Assembly: GCF_019613795.1 (NCBI RefSeq)
Contig: NZ_CP080429.1
Location: forward strand, 959,501-1,023,500
DNA: 64,000 bases
DNA from: Flavobacterium litorale
GTDB lineage: Bacteria > Bacteroidota > Bacteroidia > Flavobacteriales > Flavobacteriaceae
Direction: 5' to 3'
Below, one piece after another: positions 18,239 through 27,829 of the stretch. The notes below the pieces were generated by a model, which did no database searches, was not told the origin of the DNA, and was given only the letters and a program-made list of their open reading frames with translations. Each line of letters begins with the position of its first letter. Position 1 is the stretch's first letter. The position numbers were made by a program, and so were the translations under genes.

Positions 18239-19975
18239 TTAGTTTATCAGTATGTTTTCTTCTGGATATTCATAACTATGGGCTTCCATAGTTTTTAGCA
18301 TACCCACTAGTAGGTTGAGTAGCCCTATCCGTCCTAAAAACATTACCATTATCAAAACATATTTACTACCTATACTAAGCTCTGCTGTTATGCCCAAGCT
18401 AAGCCCAACGGTACTAAACGCCGAGAATACCTCGAAGGCGACTTGTATAAGCGAGAAATCTTTTTCAAAAAACAATACCATTAACACGCCCATACCTATT
18501 ACCATGAGCGAAATGCATATAATGGCAAACGCCCGCTTAACCGATTGGTTGTTAATTTTTCGGCTGCGTAGCTCTATGTGTTGTTTACCTCGTGCTATAG
18601 ATATTATGTTGAGCGTAGCCAATGCAAAGGTACTGGTTTTTATACCTCCTCCTGTTGAGCCTGGTGATGCTCCTATCCACATTAAAAATATTACAAACAG
18701 TATGGCGGGCATGGATAAGGATGCGAAATCGAAAGTATTAAAACCAGCCGTACGTGCAGTTACCGATGTAAAGGCTGCCGATGTAATTTTACCAAAAAGC
18801 GTTTCGTCCTTAAAGGTATTGTTGTATTCTGCAAAAAAGAAAAAGAAACTACCTACGGTAAGCAATATTGCGGTGGTTATAATAACAATGCGCGAGTTGA
18901 GTGTAAGGGTGCGTACAGGTGCCTGAAAACGCATATTGGTTACACTATTTACGATGAATAGCCTAATGTACCGTACAAAGTTAAACACGATGTTATAACC
19001 CAAACCACCAAAAATAACGAGATGCATAATTACCCATTGGAAAGCATAGGCATCTTGCAACGATTGGTCATTTAACCCATCGGAAAAGGTTGAAAATCCT
19101 GCGTTACAGAATGCTGAAACGGAGTGGAATACCGAGAAAAATAGTTTGTTTTGTATGCTGGGTATATCTACTATAAAGGAGTAAATGAGTAACGCTCCTG
19201 CAATTTCTACCCCTACTGTAAAGGCCACTACCCGCATGGCAAAATGGAGTACATTTTGCAGGTTATCGCTATCTACAAAGCTACTTACATTCATTCCCTC
19301 TCTAAACGATGAACCCTGCTTGAAAAAGAAGGCAAAAAACGATGTAAAGGTAAGCATACCAATACCACCCAATTGTATAAGGCAGAGTATTACAGTTTTA
19401 CCCATAAAGGTAAAATCGGTGGCGGTATCCAATACAATGAGCCCCGTAACGCATACTGCGCTAGTTGAGGTAAAGAGAGCATCAGTAAAACTTATGCCGT
19501 GTGTGGTAGCGTTGGGTAACATGAGTAAAAAGGCACCTATAAGCCCCGTAACGGCAAAACTTCCTACAAATAGTATGGTAGGGTTGTAATAGAGTGCGTA
19601 TAATTTGCGGAGTAGGCTAGTGAGCCGTAAAAAAAAGTAGAGTATAAGCCCCGTATCTATAACTAAATTGGCGTTGTACAGGCGTTCGTACTCGCCGCTG
19701 CTCATAAAAGTGGCGGTTGCTGTTACTAGCGTTAATGCTAGTACTAGTGTGTTTGCCTTGAGCATTTTTTTTAGCGTTGGATTTTCGGTATAAAAAAACC
19801 GTACCACGTTAAAGCCCATAAGCCCAACAATTAATCCAACAAAGTAGAGTGTTTTATGCTCGAATACTTCGTAAATGAGATTTTCGAAGCCAAAATCGAA
19901 CACCAAAAAGGTAATTAGTAAGATATCTACAAACCCGTATATCTTAGACAGTACGTTCGAAATATTTTTAAACAT
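18239..19975 (-). CDS. ktrB: Potassium transporter TrkH/KtrB family
   Basis: This polytopic inner-membrane K+ translocator has the repeated pore-helix/filter layout of the Trk/Ktr family. Filter-like segments are TSTSAVCVTGL, SAFCNAGFST, TARTAGFNT and STVGLS, each with the diagnostic glycine. The 578-residue length includes several extra N-terminal helices compared with Gram-positive KtrB. It pairs with the KtrA gene immediately downstream. Upstream, 13 nt separate it from hemC, placing K+ uptake in the middle of heme synthesis genes. Confidence 0.93.
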   Translation of the reverse strand: MFKNISNVLSKIYGFVDILLITFLVFDFGFENLIYEVFEHKTLYFVGLIVGLMGFNVVRFFYTENPTLKKMLKANTLVLALTLVTATATFMSSGEYERLYNANLVIDTGLILYFFLRLTSLLRKLYALYYNPTILFVGSFAVTGLIGAFLLMLPNATTHGISFTDALFTSTSAVCVTGLIVLDTATDFTFMGKTVILCLIQLGGIGMLTFTSFFAFFFKQGSSFREGMNVSSFVDSDNLQNVLHFAMRVVAFTVGVEIAGALLIYSFIVDIPSIQNKLFFSVFHSVSAFCNAGFSTFSDGLNDQSLQDAYAFQWVIMHLVIFGGLGYNIVFNFVRYIRLFIVNSVTNMRFQAPVRTLTLNSRIVIITTAILLTVGSFFFFFAEYNNTFKDETLFGKITSAAFTSVTARTAGFNTFDFASLSMPAILFVIFLMWIGASPGSTGGGIKTSTFALATLNIISIARGKQHIELRSRKINNQSVKRAFAIICISLMVIGMGVLMVLFFEKDFSLIQVAFEVFSAFSTVGLSLGITAELSIGSKYVLIMVMFLGRIGLLNLLVGMLKTMEAHSYEYPEENILIN

Positions 19976-19988
19976 CTTACTTTTACGA

Positions 19989-20912
19989 TTATTTTTTACT
20001 TAGCGCATTTCGTATTGCCTGCATTAGTGCTGTACCACCATTGTTTAATATTTCTTGTGCGCATTGCTCTCCAAAGGTACTGTAATCAGCGTTGGCAGCA
20101 ATTGTTTTTTGTATCTCTATTTTTTGCTTTCCGTTTATCGCTAATAATGCGCCTTCAAAATAAATAGCATCATCTTTAAACTGTGCCAATGCACCAATAG
20201 GTGCTGTACACCCGCCCTCTAGTTTTTTTAGGAACTGACGTTCTATAAAGGTACAAATTTCTGTTTGGTTATCGTTAAGTTTGGCAATAGCTTCGCGGCA
20301 ATAATCGTCGTGCTCCATAGCTACCACTACCATAGCCCCTTGTGCGGGTGCGGGTATCATCCAATCCAGATTGATATGATTTTCGGGTAGTAGGTTAATC
20401 CGCTTTAGCCCAGCAGCAGCAAATATGGCTCCGCCCCAGTTGCTTTCTGCTAATTTTTTAAGGCGTGTGTTTACATTACCGCGCAAATCGGTTACGTTGT
20501 GTTGTGGGTAACGGTTTAACCATTGCGCTTGCCTACGTAGGCTACCTGTGGCAATAGTACCTTCGCCTTCTAAAAAGTCCAAACTACCTTTGTGTACTAG
20601 TATATCTTCAGTTGCGGCACGCTCTAAAACGGCAGCTTGTACAATACCTTTGGGTAGTGCGGTGGGTACATCTTTCATGGAGTGTACGGCAATGTCTACC
20701 TCGCCTTTAATCATGGCAACATCTAGTGTTTTGGTAAATATCCCTGTTATACCAAATTCGTATAAAGGTACATCCAACACTACATCGCCTTTAGATTTTA
20801 CAGCAACAATTTCGGTAGTATAGCCTAAGGCTTCTAGTTTTGCCTGTACGGTGTGTGCCTGCCATAGTGCGAGTTCGCTATCGCGGGTGCCTATTCTTAT
20901 GGCTTTGTTCAT
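19989..20912 (-). CDS. hemC: Hydroxymethylbilane synthase (porphobilinogen deaminase)
   Basis: HemC polymerises four porphobilinogens into hydroxymethylbilane on a dipyrromethane cofactor. The cofactor-binding cysteine is C235 in LEGGCTAPIG, and substrate/cofactor-binding arginines lie in GSLRRQAQ and LRGNVNTRL. I chose ATG 20912 because it overlaps the hemA stop codon as ATGA and begins the expected KAIRIGTRDSELALWQA; an ATG at 20951 in this frame lies inside hemA. The resulting length (307 residues) is typical. Confidence 0.96.
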   Translation of the reverse strand: MNKAIRIGTRDSELALWQAHTVQAKLEALGYTTEIVAVKSKGDVVLDVPLYEFGITGIFTKTLDVAMIKGEVDIAVHSMKDVPTALPKGIVQAAVLERAATEDILVHKGSLDFLEGEGTIATGSLRRQAQWLNRYPQHNVTDLRGNVNTRLKKLAESNWGGAIFAAAGLKRINLLPENHINLDWMIPAPAQGAMVVVAMEHDDYCREAIAKLNDNQTEICTFIERQFLKKLEGGCTAPIGALAQFKDDAIYFEGALLAINGKQKIEIQKTIAANADYSTFGEQCAQEILNNGGTALMQAIRNALSKK

Positions 20913-22165
20913 TTTGTGGAGTTTTCGATGCGGAATACCTTTTCTATCCATTCGATGCTTTCATCTACCATAGTATCCCTGTCTTTCAGGTGGTTTGCAA
21001 AATGTGTTGTAATTTTATGAATAATACGTTGGCTGATTATTTCTGCCTGATCTTCATCAAAATTATTTATTTTTTTGCGCTGAAAGTTTAATTCGGTATC
21101 CTTTATTGTGTTAAGTTTTTCCTTAAGCGCGTGTATGGTTGGTGCAAACTTTCGGGCATTAAGCCAGTTTACAAAATCGTCTTCCACTTCGGCAATAATA
21201 GCTTCTGCTGCAGGAATGTATTTTTTTCTGTTTTCTAGCGTATCATCTGTTATTTTAGATAAATCGTCTAGGTGAACCACAGTAACGTTATCCAGTTCCT
21301 TAACATTATCGTGTACATTTTTAGGGATAGAAAGATCCAGTATTAACAATGGCTTTTTAACCACTAAAATATCTTTATCAATAGTAGGGTTTTGCGCTCC
21401 TGTAGCCACTACCAACACATCCGATTTCGGTATCTCTAGTGGTAAAACATCGTAATCTTTTACAACAAGGTTAAATTTACCTGCTACTTTTTCCGCTTTG
21501 TCCTTAGTACGGTTTATAAGCGTAATGTGCTCGTTTTTGGTATGCTTTACAAGGTTTTCGCAGGTGTTTCTGCCAATTTTACCCGTGCCAAAGAGCAAAA
21601 TGTTTTTATTTTGCATATCGGCAACATTATTCATAATGTATTGTACCGATGCAAACGATACGGATGTTGCACCCGAGCTTAGCTCTGTTTCGTTTTTAAT
21701 TCTACGGCTCGCCTGTATCGTGCAGTTTATCAATCGTTCTAAAAATGCATTGGCAAGCCCTAAGTTCTTAGAGGCTGAAAATCCTATTTTTATTTGGCTA
21801 ATAATTTCGAAATCGCCCAATATTTGGCTATCCAAACCTGTACCCACACGAAGTACATGATTAATTGCCTCGTTATTTTTATATACAAAGGCAACACGCT
21901 GAAACTCCTCAACAGTACCACGGCTATTATCACAAAGTAATTTTATGAGTTGGAAAGGGTGATTGGCAAAACCATAAATTTCGGTTCTGTTACAAGTAGA
22001 TACAGCAACAAGGCTGCTTATGCCCTCTTGTTTAGCCTGTTGTAACAAGTTATGCTTGCCTTCGGCATCCAAACTAAATTTCCCCCTCATCTCGGCATCG
22101 GCTTTCCTGTAGCTCAAACCTACAGCATAAAAATACTGATGCTTCGATGTATTATGATTCTCCAT
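20909..22165 (-). CDS. hemA: Glutamyl-tRNA reductase
   Basis: HemA reduces glutamyl-tRNA to glutamate-1-semialdehyde with NADPH, the first committed step of the C5 heme route. The catalytic cysteine is C58 in VAVSTCNRTEIYG, and the NADPH-binding motif is FGTGKIGRNTCENL. I prefer ATG 22165 over an in-frame GTG 22174. A -7 promoter element lies about 25 nt upstream. It is the first gene of the ten-gene heme operon, and its stop overlaps the hemC start. No hemL is seen in the window. Confidence 0.96.
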   Translation of the reverse strand: MENHNTSKHQYFYAVGLSYRKADAEMRGKFSLDAEGKHNLLQQAKQEGISSLVAVSTCNRTEIYGFANHPFQLIKLLCDNSRGTVEEFQRVAFVYKNNEAINHVLRVGTGLDSQILGDFEIISQIKIGFSASKNLGLANAFLERLINCTIQASRRIKNETELSSGATSVSFASVQYIMNNVADMQNKNILLFGTGKIGRNTCENLVKHTKNEHITLINRTKDKAEKVAGKFNLVVKDYDVLPLEIPKSDVLVVATGAQNPTIDKDILVVKKPLLILDLSIPKNVHDNVKELDNVTVVHLDDLSKITDDTLENRKKYIPAAEAIIAEVEDDFVNWLNARKFAPTIHALKEKLNTIKDTELNFQRKKINNFDEDQAEIISQRIIHKITTHFANHLKDRDTMVDESIEWIEKVFRIENSTK

Positions 22166-22190
22166 AGTGCTCACTTTCCTAAAAGTGCTA

Positions 22191-22198
22191 CAAAAATA
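22191..22198 (-). promoter_or_regulatory. -7 element upstream of hemA operon
   Basis: The minus strand reads TATTTTTG, matching TAnnTTTG, about 25 nt before the hemA ATG. A plus-strand TATTTTTG at 22293-22300 could serve the divergent AraC gene. No good -33 TTG is seen for either. Confidence 0.35.
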
Positions 22199-22393
22199 GT
22201 GTCAACATTTTTTTAAAAGTAACGCTGTAGGTTCTTTTTATGTCGCTATCGGATATTTTAGCACTAAAATCCTTTTATAACTATAAATACGCTATTTTTG
22301 TAATAAAATCAATGCTTTGCGATTGTTTAGTTTAGAACTATTCTAAATAAATAGGCTTGAAAAGGGAAAAAATACAACCAAAAAAATACCGCT

Positions 22394-23266
22394 ATGAGTA
22401 CTCATGAAGCGATAGAAATTGAAGATAATTTTTTTGTTTTACGTTTTGAAAATGATACTGACGAAACGCTTCACTTTGAGCGTGAGGTGGGTGTAGACCT
22501 TATCCAATTTCACTTTGGTGTAAAAGGGCGTGCCAAGTTTATATTTAACCAAGGGCGTTATGCGCTCGATTTGCGCGAGGAGGTATCGTTATTTTTGTAT
22601 AACCCTCAAAAAGAGTTACCTGTACACTTAGAAATTGCACCGCAATCGTGGGTGTTAACCGTATTAATCTCCATTAAAAAATTCCATAGTTTCTTTTCTG
22701 AAGAGGCAGATTATATACCTTTCCTGAGCGAAGGCAACAAGGATAAAAAATATTATAAGGAAGATAAAATAAATCCATCAATGGCTATAGTGCTTAGCCA
22801 GTTGTATCATTTTAACCTGCATCAATCCATTAAAAAACTGTATTTTAAAGGAAAGGTGTACGAATTGTTGAGCCTGTACTTTAATCGTACCGAAGACCCT
22901 AATGCCGAGCAATGCCCGTTTTTAATAGACGAGGAAAACGTAATAAAAATACGCAAAGCAAAGGATATTGTAATAGCCAACATGGCAGAGCCACCAGGCT
23001 TGCAGGAACTTGCCGACCAAGTGGGTATTAATTTAAAGAAACTTAAAATGGGCTTTCGCCAGATATACGGCGATAGTGTATATAGTTTTTTGTTTGATTA
23101 TAAGATGGAGTACGCCCGCAAGTTGTTAGATAGCGGCTCGTACAACGTAAACGAAGTGGGGTTGCGTATTGGTTACAGTACGTCCAGCCATTTTATAGCG
23201 GCCTTTAAAAAGAAATTTGGTACTACACCTAAAAAGTACCTGATGAGTATGAATGAGAAGATTTAA
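22394..23266 (+). CDS. AraC-family regulator, PchR-like
   Basis: The C-terminal 100 residues are a double helix-turn-helix AraC domain (LQELADQVGINLKKLKMGFR, then VNEVGLRIGYSTSSHFIAAF with the terminal FKKKFGTTPKKY signature). The N-terminal 190 residues resemble the effector domain of PchR-type regulators that respond to siderophores or iron. The gene is divergent from hemA and 110 nt upstream of hemH, so it could control heme synthesis on either side; that is inference from position. The effector is unknown. Confidence 0.88.
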   Translation: MSTHEAIEIEDNFFVLRFENDTDETLHFEREVGVDLIQFHFGVKGRAKFIFNQGRYALDLREEVSLFLYNPQKELPVHLEIAPQSWVLTVLISIKKFHSFFSEEADYIPFLSEGNKDKKYYKEDKINPSMAIVLSQLYHFNLHQSIKKLYFKGKVYELLSLYFNRTEDPNAEQCPFLIDEENVIKIRKAKDIVIANMAEPPGLQELADQVGINLKKLKMGFRQIYGDSVYSFLFDYKMEYARKLLDSGSYNVNEVGLRIGYSTSSHFIAAFKKKFGTTPKKYLMSMNEKI

Positions 23267-23330
23267 AACACACTAGCTTTAAAAATGCTTAAACAATTCA
23301 CAAAAGTTAGATTAATGTAATATCTCTCAC

Positions 23331-23338
23331 TATTTTTG
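23331..23338 (+). promoter_or_regulatory. -7 element upstream of hemH
   Basis: TATTTTTG matches TAnnTTTG, 38 nt before the hemH ATG in the gap after the AraC gene. It suggests that hemH and the genes behind it have their own promoter. Confidence 0.35.
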
Positions 23339-23376
23339 ACTAGAAATTAACAGATTAAGAATTATATAAACAGAAT

Positions 23377-24408
23377 ATGAAAGGAGTACTATTAGTAAAC
23401 CTTGGCTCGCCAGCCAGCCCCAATCCAGAGGATGTAAAACCGTATCTTGATGAGTTTTTGATGGATAAATATGTAATAGATGTTCCTTTTTTATTACGGG
23501 CTTTATTGGTTAGGGGTATAATATTACGCAAACGACCAAAAGAGTCGGCGCACGCTTACCAACAAATATGGTGGGACGAGGGCTCGCCACTTATTGTGCT
23601 TAGTGAGCGCATGCACAAAAAAGTAACTAAAAAAGTAGATATGCCTGTTGCGCTAGCCATGCGCTATGGTAGCCCCTCTATAGAGAGCGGTATGCAGGAA
23701 CTTTCGGATAAAGGAGTAACAGAAGTACTATTGTTTCCGCTGTATCCGCAGTATGCCATGGCATCTACATTAACCATATTAAAATTAGCAGAGGAACTCC
23801 AACGGAAGAAGTTCCCGCACATGAAAATTACCGATGTGCCTGCGTTTTACGATAAGCCCGATTACATAAAAGTACTGGCAAAATCCATAAAAACATCTTT
23901 AGAGGGGTACGATTACGACCATTTGTTATTTAGCTACCACGGTATACCCGAACGCCACATTAGAAAAACCGATATAACAAAATCGCACTGTAAAATAAAC
24001 GATACGTGCTGCCAAACACCATCGCCAGCACATAAGTTTTGTTACCGCCACCAATGTTATGAAACCACCCGATTGGTAGTAGAAGAACTGGGGTTACCCG
24101 AAGATAAATACTCGCTTACGTTTCAATCGCGCCTTTCGGGCGATAAATGGTTGGAGCCGTATACGGATGTTGAAATTGATAAAATGCCCGCCAAAGGCAT
24201 TAAAAACTTAGCCGTAGTAACGCCTGCTTTTGTATCGGATTGTTTGGAAACACTAGAAGAAATAGCCATGCGCGCCAACGAAGATTTTAAAGAAAACGGT
24301 GGCGAAAACTTTATGGCAATACCCTGCCTTAATGATAACGACGATTGGGTAGCTGTAGTTGCCAACTGGATAAAAGAGTGGGCACACGCTGAAACGCCCG
24401 TAGCATAA
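23377..24408 (+). CDS. hemH: Ferrochelatase (or coproporphyrin ferrochelatase)
   Basis: HemH inserts Fe2+ into the porphyrin. The N-terminal LLVNLGSPASP and the active-site histidine H188 in SYHGIPERH are present, together with a conserved glutamate late in the protein (CLETLEEIAMRA). With HemJ and HemF in the window, protoporphyrin IX is the likely substrate. Five cysteines (205, 211, 212, 222, 227) cluster in the middle; internal cysteines hold a [2Fe-2S] cluster in some bacterial ferrochelatases. Its stop codon overlaps the start of the MATE gene (TAATG). Confidence 0.95.
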   Translation: MKGVLLVNLGSPASPNPEDVKPYLDEFLMDKYVIDVPFLLRALLVRGIILRKRPKESAHAYQQIWWDEGSPLIVLSERMHKKVTKKVDMPVALAMRYGSPSIESGMQELSDKGVTEVLLFPLYPQYAMASTLTILKLAEELQRKKFPHMKITDVPAFYDKPDYIKVLAKSIKTSLEGYDYDHLLFSYHGIPERHIRKTDITKSHCKINDTCCQTPSPAHKFCYRHQCYETTRLVVEELGLPEDKYSLTFQSRLSGDKWLEPYTDVEIDKMPAKGIKNLAVVTPAFVSDCLETLEEIAMRANEDFKENGGENFMAIPCLNDNDDWVAVVANWIKEWAHAETPVA

Positions 24409-25748
24409 TGTCAGTTTCTTCAAAAGATCTGGCAAATAAAAGTATCAACAGCCTGCTTATTAAGCAGGCTGTGCCTGCCTCTATAGGTATACTATTCCTA
24501 ACTGTTAACCTACTTATCGATACTATTTTTGTAGGACGGTGGATAGGTGCGTTAGCCATTGCAGCCCTATCCGTAGTAATGCCCATAACCTTTTTTATAT
24601 CCTCCATGGGTATGGCAGTAGGTATAGGCGGTAGCTCGGTGCTTTCGCGGGCATTGGGTAAAGGCAACCATAAAAAAGCAGTGGCCACTTTTGCGCATCA
24701 AATTATGATGACGGTTACCATTTGTGTACTTTTTGTAATAGCAGGATTTTTTTTTAGCGAAGAAATTTTGTTACTCTTTGGAGCCAACGGTGCTATAATG
24801 GCACCCGCCAAAGCGTTTTTTATGCCCATACTGCTTGCCGTGCCGTTACAGGCATTGTGCATGATGGGGAACACCGTAACACGCGCCGAAGATAAAGCGC
24901 GCTACGCTATGGTAGCCATGATAGTAGCAGCAGTATCCAACATTGTGTTGGATATACTTTTTATAAAAGTATTCGACATGGGAATTTTTGGGGCGGCATT
25001 GGCTACCGCATTTTCGTTCCTGTTTTGCTTTTTATACATCCTATGGTTTTTTGTGGTAAAGAGTGAACTCCGATTAAAAATAATCTCCTTTAATTTTGAT
25101 GTAAAACTTACTAAAGAAATTCTTTCGTTAAGTTTTGTAACCTTTGCCCGCCAAGGTGTAATTAGCATCCTTGCCATTATACTTAACCATACCCTGTATG
25201 CCGAAGGGGGTGAGCAGGCTGTTACTATATATGGTATTATTAGCCGTATGCTTATGTTTATGCTGTTCCCCGTATTGGGCGTTACACAAGGTTTTATGCC
25301 CATTGCAGGCTACAACTACGGTGCAGGCAATTACACCCGTGTAAAAGAAGCCATACTTACCGCCATAAAATATGCAGGCTACCTATCGGTAATTATTCTT
25401 GTAATAGTACTTGTTTTTGCAAAACCTATTGCATCCGTATTTACAACCGACCCACAGATAATAAAAGAAACGCCGAGTGCATTGCGTTGGGTATTTGCAG
25501 CATCGCCTATTATTGCGGTACAACTTATAGGCGCTGCTTATTTTCAGGCAGCAGGCAAAGCCACAAAAGCCTTATTACTTACGTTAAGTAAGCAAGGATT
25601 TTTCCTGATACCATTAATACTTATATTACCACAGTTTTTTGGTATTTTTGGGGTATGGATAGCCTTCCCGATTTCAGATATCCTATCAACAACCATAACA
25701 GGGCTATTCTTGAAAAAAGAAATGGCAAAAGAACTTAAAGAATCTTGA
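24408..25748 (+). CDS. MATE-family efflux transporter
   Basis: The 446-residue protein has about twelve hydrophobic helices in the two six-helix halves of the MATE fold. Family segments include LIKQAVPASIGIL at the start, PITFFISSMGMAVGIGGSSVLSRALG, and a central GVTQGFMPIAGYNYGA. MATE proteins export cationic drugs or metabolites using Na+ or H+ gradients. The gene is translationally coupled to hemH and hemJ by overlapping stop/start codons, so porphyrin or heme-intermediate export is an attractive but untested idea. Confidence 0.92.
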   Translation: MSVSSKDLANKSINSLLIKQAVPASIGILFLTVNLLIDTIFVGRWIGALAIAALSVVMPITFFISSMGMAVGIGGSSVLSRALGKGNHKKAVATFAHQIMMTVTICVLFVIAGFFFSEEILLLFGANGAIMAPAKAFFMPILLAVPLQALCMMGNTVTRAEDKARYAMVAMIVAAVSNIVLDILFIKVFDMGIFGAALATAFSFLFCFLYILWFFVVKSELRLKIISFNFDVKLTKEILSLSFVTFARQGVISILAIILNHTLYAEGGEQAVTIYGIISRMLMFMLFPVLGVTQGFMPIAGYNYGAGNYTRVKEAILTAIKYAGYLSVIILVIVLVFAKPIASVFTTDPQIIKETPSALRWVFAASPIIAVQLIGAAYFQAAGKATKALLLTLSKQGFFLIPLILILPQFFGIFGVWIAFPISDILSTTITGLFLKKEMAKELKES

Positions 25749-26305
25749 TGGAAGCGTATTACGACTATATAAAATCGTTACACCTCATTTTTGTAATAAC
25801 TTGGTTTGCTGGGTTGTTTTACATTGTGCGTCTATTTGTGTACCATATAGAGGCAAATAGCAAACCATCGCCCGAAAAGGAAATACTCATAAAGCAATAC
25901 AAACTCATGGCGTACCGTTTATGGTATATCATCACGTGGCCATCGGCAGTATTGGCAAGCCTGTTTGCTTTTTTAATGTTGTTTGGTACAGAAAGGGGAG
26001 CGGTATGGTTACAATTCTCATGGATGCACGTAAAACTAGGTTTTGTATTTTTATTATACCTGTACCATTTAAAATGCCATAGCATATACAAGCAATTGCA
26101 AAACGATGAGGTAAAATACTCCACCACCTTTATGCGCCTTTGGAATGAGGGGGCAACCATAATACTATTTGCCGTAGTTTTTTTGGTAATTTTAAAAAGT
26201 GCTGTAAACTGGGTATTTGGCGTAGTAGGCATTATTGGTTTTTCGGTACTACTAATGTTAGGATTTAAATTTTATAAACGAATACGGGAACGGAACAAAT
26301 CCTGA
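25748..26305 (+). CDS. hemJ: Protoporphyrinogen oxidase HemJ
   Basis: HemJ is a small membrane protein that oxidises protoporphyrinogen IX to protoporphyrin IX. The N-terminal YIKSLHLIFVITWFAGLFYI is diagnostic, with the conserved histidine in helix 1, and KLGFVFLLYLYHLKCH carries the second conserved lysine/histidine region. Four or more helices are predicted. I chose ATG 25748, which overlaps the MATE stop codon as TGATG. It fills the pathway gap between HemF and HemH, as no HemG or HemY is seen. Confidence 0.93.
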   Translation: MEAYYDYIKSLHLIFVITWFAGLFYIVRLFVYHIEANSKPSPEKEILIKQYKLMAYRLWYIITWPSAVLASLFAFLMLFGTERGAVWLQFSWMHVKLGFVFLLYLYHLKCHSIYKQLQNDEVKYSTTFMRLWNEGATIILFAVVFLVILKSAVNWVFGVVGIIGFSVLLMLGFKFYKRIRERNKS

Positions 26306-26309
26306 TTGG

Positions 26310-27809
26310 ATGAATAAACAGTTAAAGATAAGCAGATGGTCGTTACGCGTACGAATATTCCTTTCGATGATATTCGTTACCCTTGTTGCCTCGTTGCTTA
26401 TTACAGCCGTATCCATTTACCAGTTTAAAAAAGAAGCCAAAGATTACCACCAAGACCGCGTAGATAGGAAAGAGAAAGCCATAACGGAGCATATTAACTA
26501 CATTCTTTCCACTACCACCTATCCATTATCTACCGAGAATCTACCACTTATTTTACGCGAGCGCATACACGAGTTGTCAAACATCCATGGTATGGAAATT
26601 GACATCTACGACCTTGATGGTAACTTGCTAAAAGCATCCAAAGCTTCCTTTTCTGTAGATACCATTAGCCGAAAAATTCCTGAGCCTGTATTGCGCGTAA
26701 TACGCTCTACCGCCGAGAAACGCTATGTAGATTTACTTACTACCGAAGAGGGCAAACGCTTTCGTTCGTCGTACAGTTATATAACCGATACCAAGTTTAA
26801 ACCTTTAGGTATACTTAACCTACCGTACATTGAGGACGATGGGTATTACGAAAGGGAGATTAATAATTTTATGATGCGCTTTTTTCAGGTGTACTCTTTC
26901 ATGTTGCTCATCTCCATCATAATAGCCTATTTTCTTTCCAGTTATATTACTAAATCCCTCAAATCCATTAGCGATAGGATAACCGAAATACGCCTGAGTA
27001 GTGTTAACGAAAAAATAAATCAGCTCGATTCGCCACAGGAAATTAGTCAGCTTGTAAAAGCCTATAATACGCTGGTGGACGACCTTGACGAAAGTGCAGC
27101 CAAACTCGCGCAAAGCGAAAGAGAACAAGCGTGGCGCGAAATGGCAAAACAGGTAGCCCACGAAATTAAAAACCCGTTAACACCCATGCGTTTAACGGTA
27201 CAGAGTTTTCAGCGTAAGTTTAATCCTGACGACCCTGATATAACAAAAAAACTCGACGAATACTCCAAAACACTCATACAACAAATAGATACCATGACGT
27301 CGGTGGCATCAGCATTTTCCAGCTTCGCATCCATGCCTGCACAACAAAACGAAACCATAAACATGGTTAAAATTGTGCAGTTGGCACTAGAAATCTTCAA
27401 TGAGAACTATATTGTTTTTAATGCAGAAGAGCCTGAAATAATAACCCGTATGGACAGAACGCAGTTGATACGGATTATTACCAACCTTGTTAAAAATGCC
27501 ACACAAGCCATGCCCGAAAATCATCCGAATCCGCTTATAGAGGTAAGCGTTTATCGTAAAGAGAATAGCGCTATTATAGCCGTAACCGATAACGGAAAAG
27601 GAATAAGTACACCCAACAAGAACCGTATATTTGAACCTAAATTTACAACCAAAACAAGTGGTATGGGCTTGGGCTTGGGTATTATAAAAAATATTGTAGA
27701 AAATTATAATGGTACTATTACCTTTACGAGCGAGTTGGGAAAAGGAACTACTTTTACTGTTACGTTTCCTATGACGGATATTACTAACGAAGGACAAACA
27801 ATGCTATAA
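26310..27809 (+). CDS. Membrane histidine kinase, NtrY-like
   Basis: Two transmembrane helices (about residues 15-35 and 190-212) bracket a periplasmic sensor, followed by a HAMP-like segment. The H-box reads MAKQVAHEIKNPLTPMRL, a form shared with NtrY-type kinases. The ATPase domain has LVKNATQAMP, DNGKGIS and GMGLGLGIIKNIV. It lies 4 nt after hemJ in the hemH operon, and no response-regulator gene adjoins, so the partner is encoded elsewhere. Its signal is unknown. Confidence 0.91.
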   Translation: MNKQLKISRWSLRVRIFLSMIFVTLVASLLITAVSIYQFKKEAKDYHQDRVDRKEKAITEHINYILSTTTYPLSTENLPLILRERIHELSNIHGMEIDIYDLDGNLLKASKASFSVDTISRKIPEPVLRVIRSTAEKRYVDLLTTEEGKRFRSSYSYITDTKFKPLGILNLPYIEDDGYYEREINNFMMRFFQVYSFMLLISIIIAYFLSSYITKSLKSISDRITEIRLSSVNEKINQLDSPQEISQLVKAYNTLVDDLDESAAKLAQSEREQAWREMAKQVAHEIKNPLTPMRLTVQSFQRKFNPDDPDITKKLDEYSKTLIQQIDTMTSVASAFSSFASMPAQQNETINMVKIVQLALEIFNENYIVFNAEEPEIITRMDRTQLIRIITNLVKNATQAMPENHPNPLIEVSVYRKENSAIIAVTDNGKGISTPNKNRIFEPKFTTKTSGMGLGLGIIKNIVENYNGTITFTSELGKGTTFTVTFPMTDITNEGQTML

Positions 27810-27829
27810 ATTATAAAACCAATACGAAA

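Noticed and set aside
18315..18926. Plus-strand open frame of 203 residues inside ktrB
   Set aside because: Shadow of a hydrophobic coding region; the KtrB frame has all pore motifs.
20913..20951. Extended N-terminus of HemC
   Set aside because: The extra residues lie inside hemA and do not match the family; the ATGA overlap supports ATG 20912.
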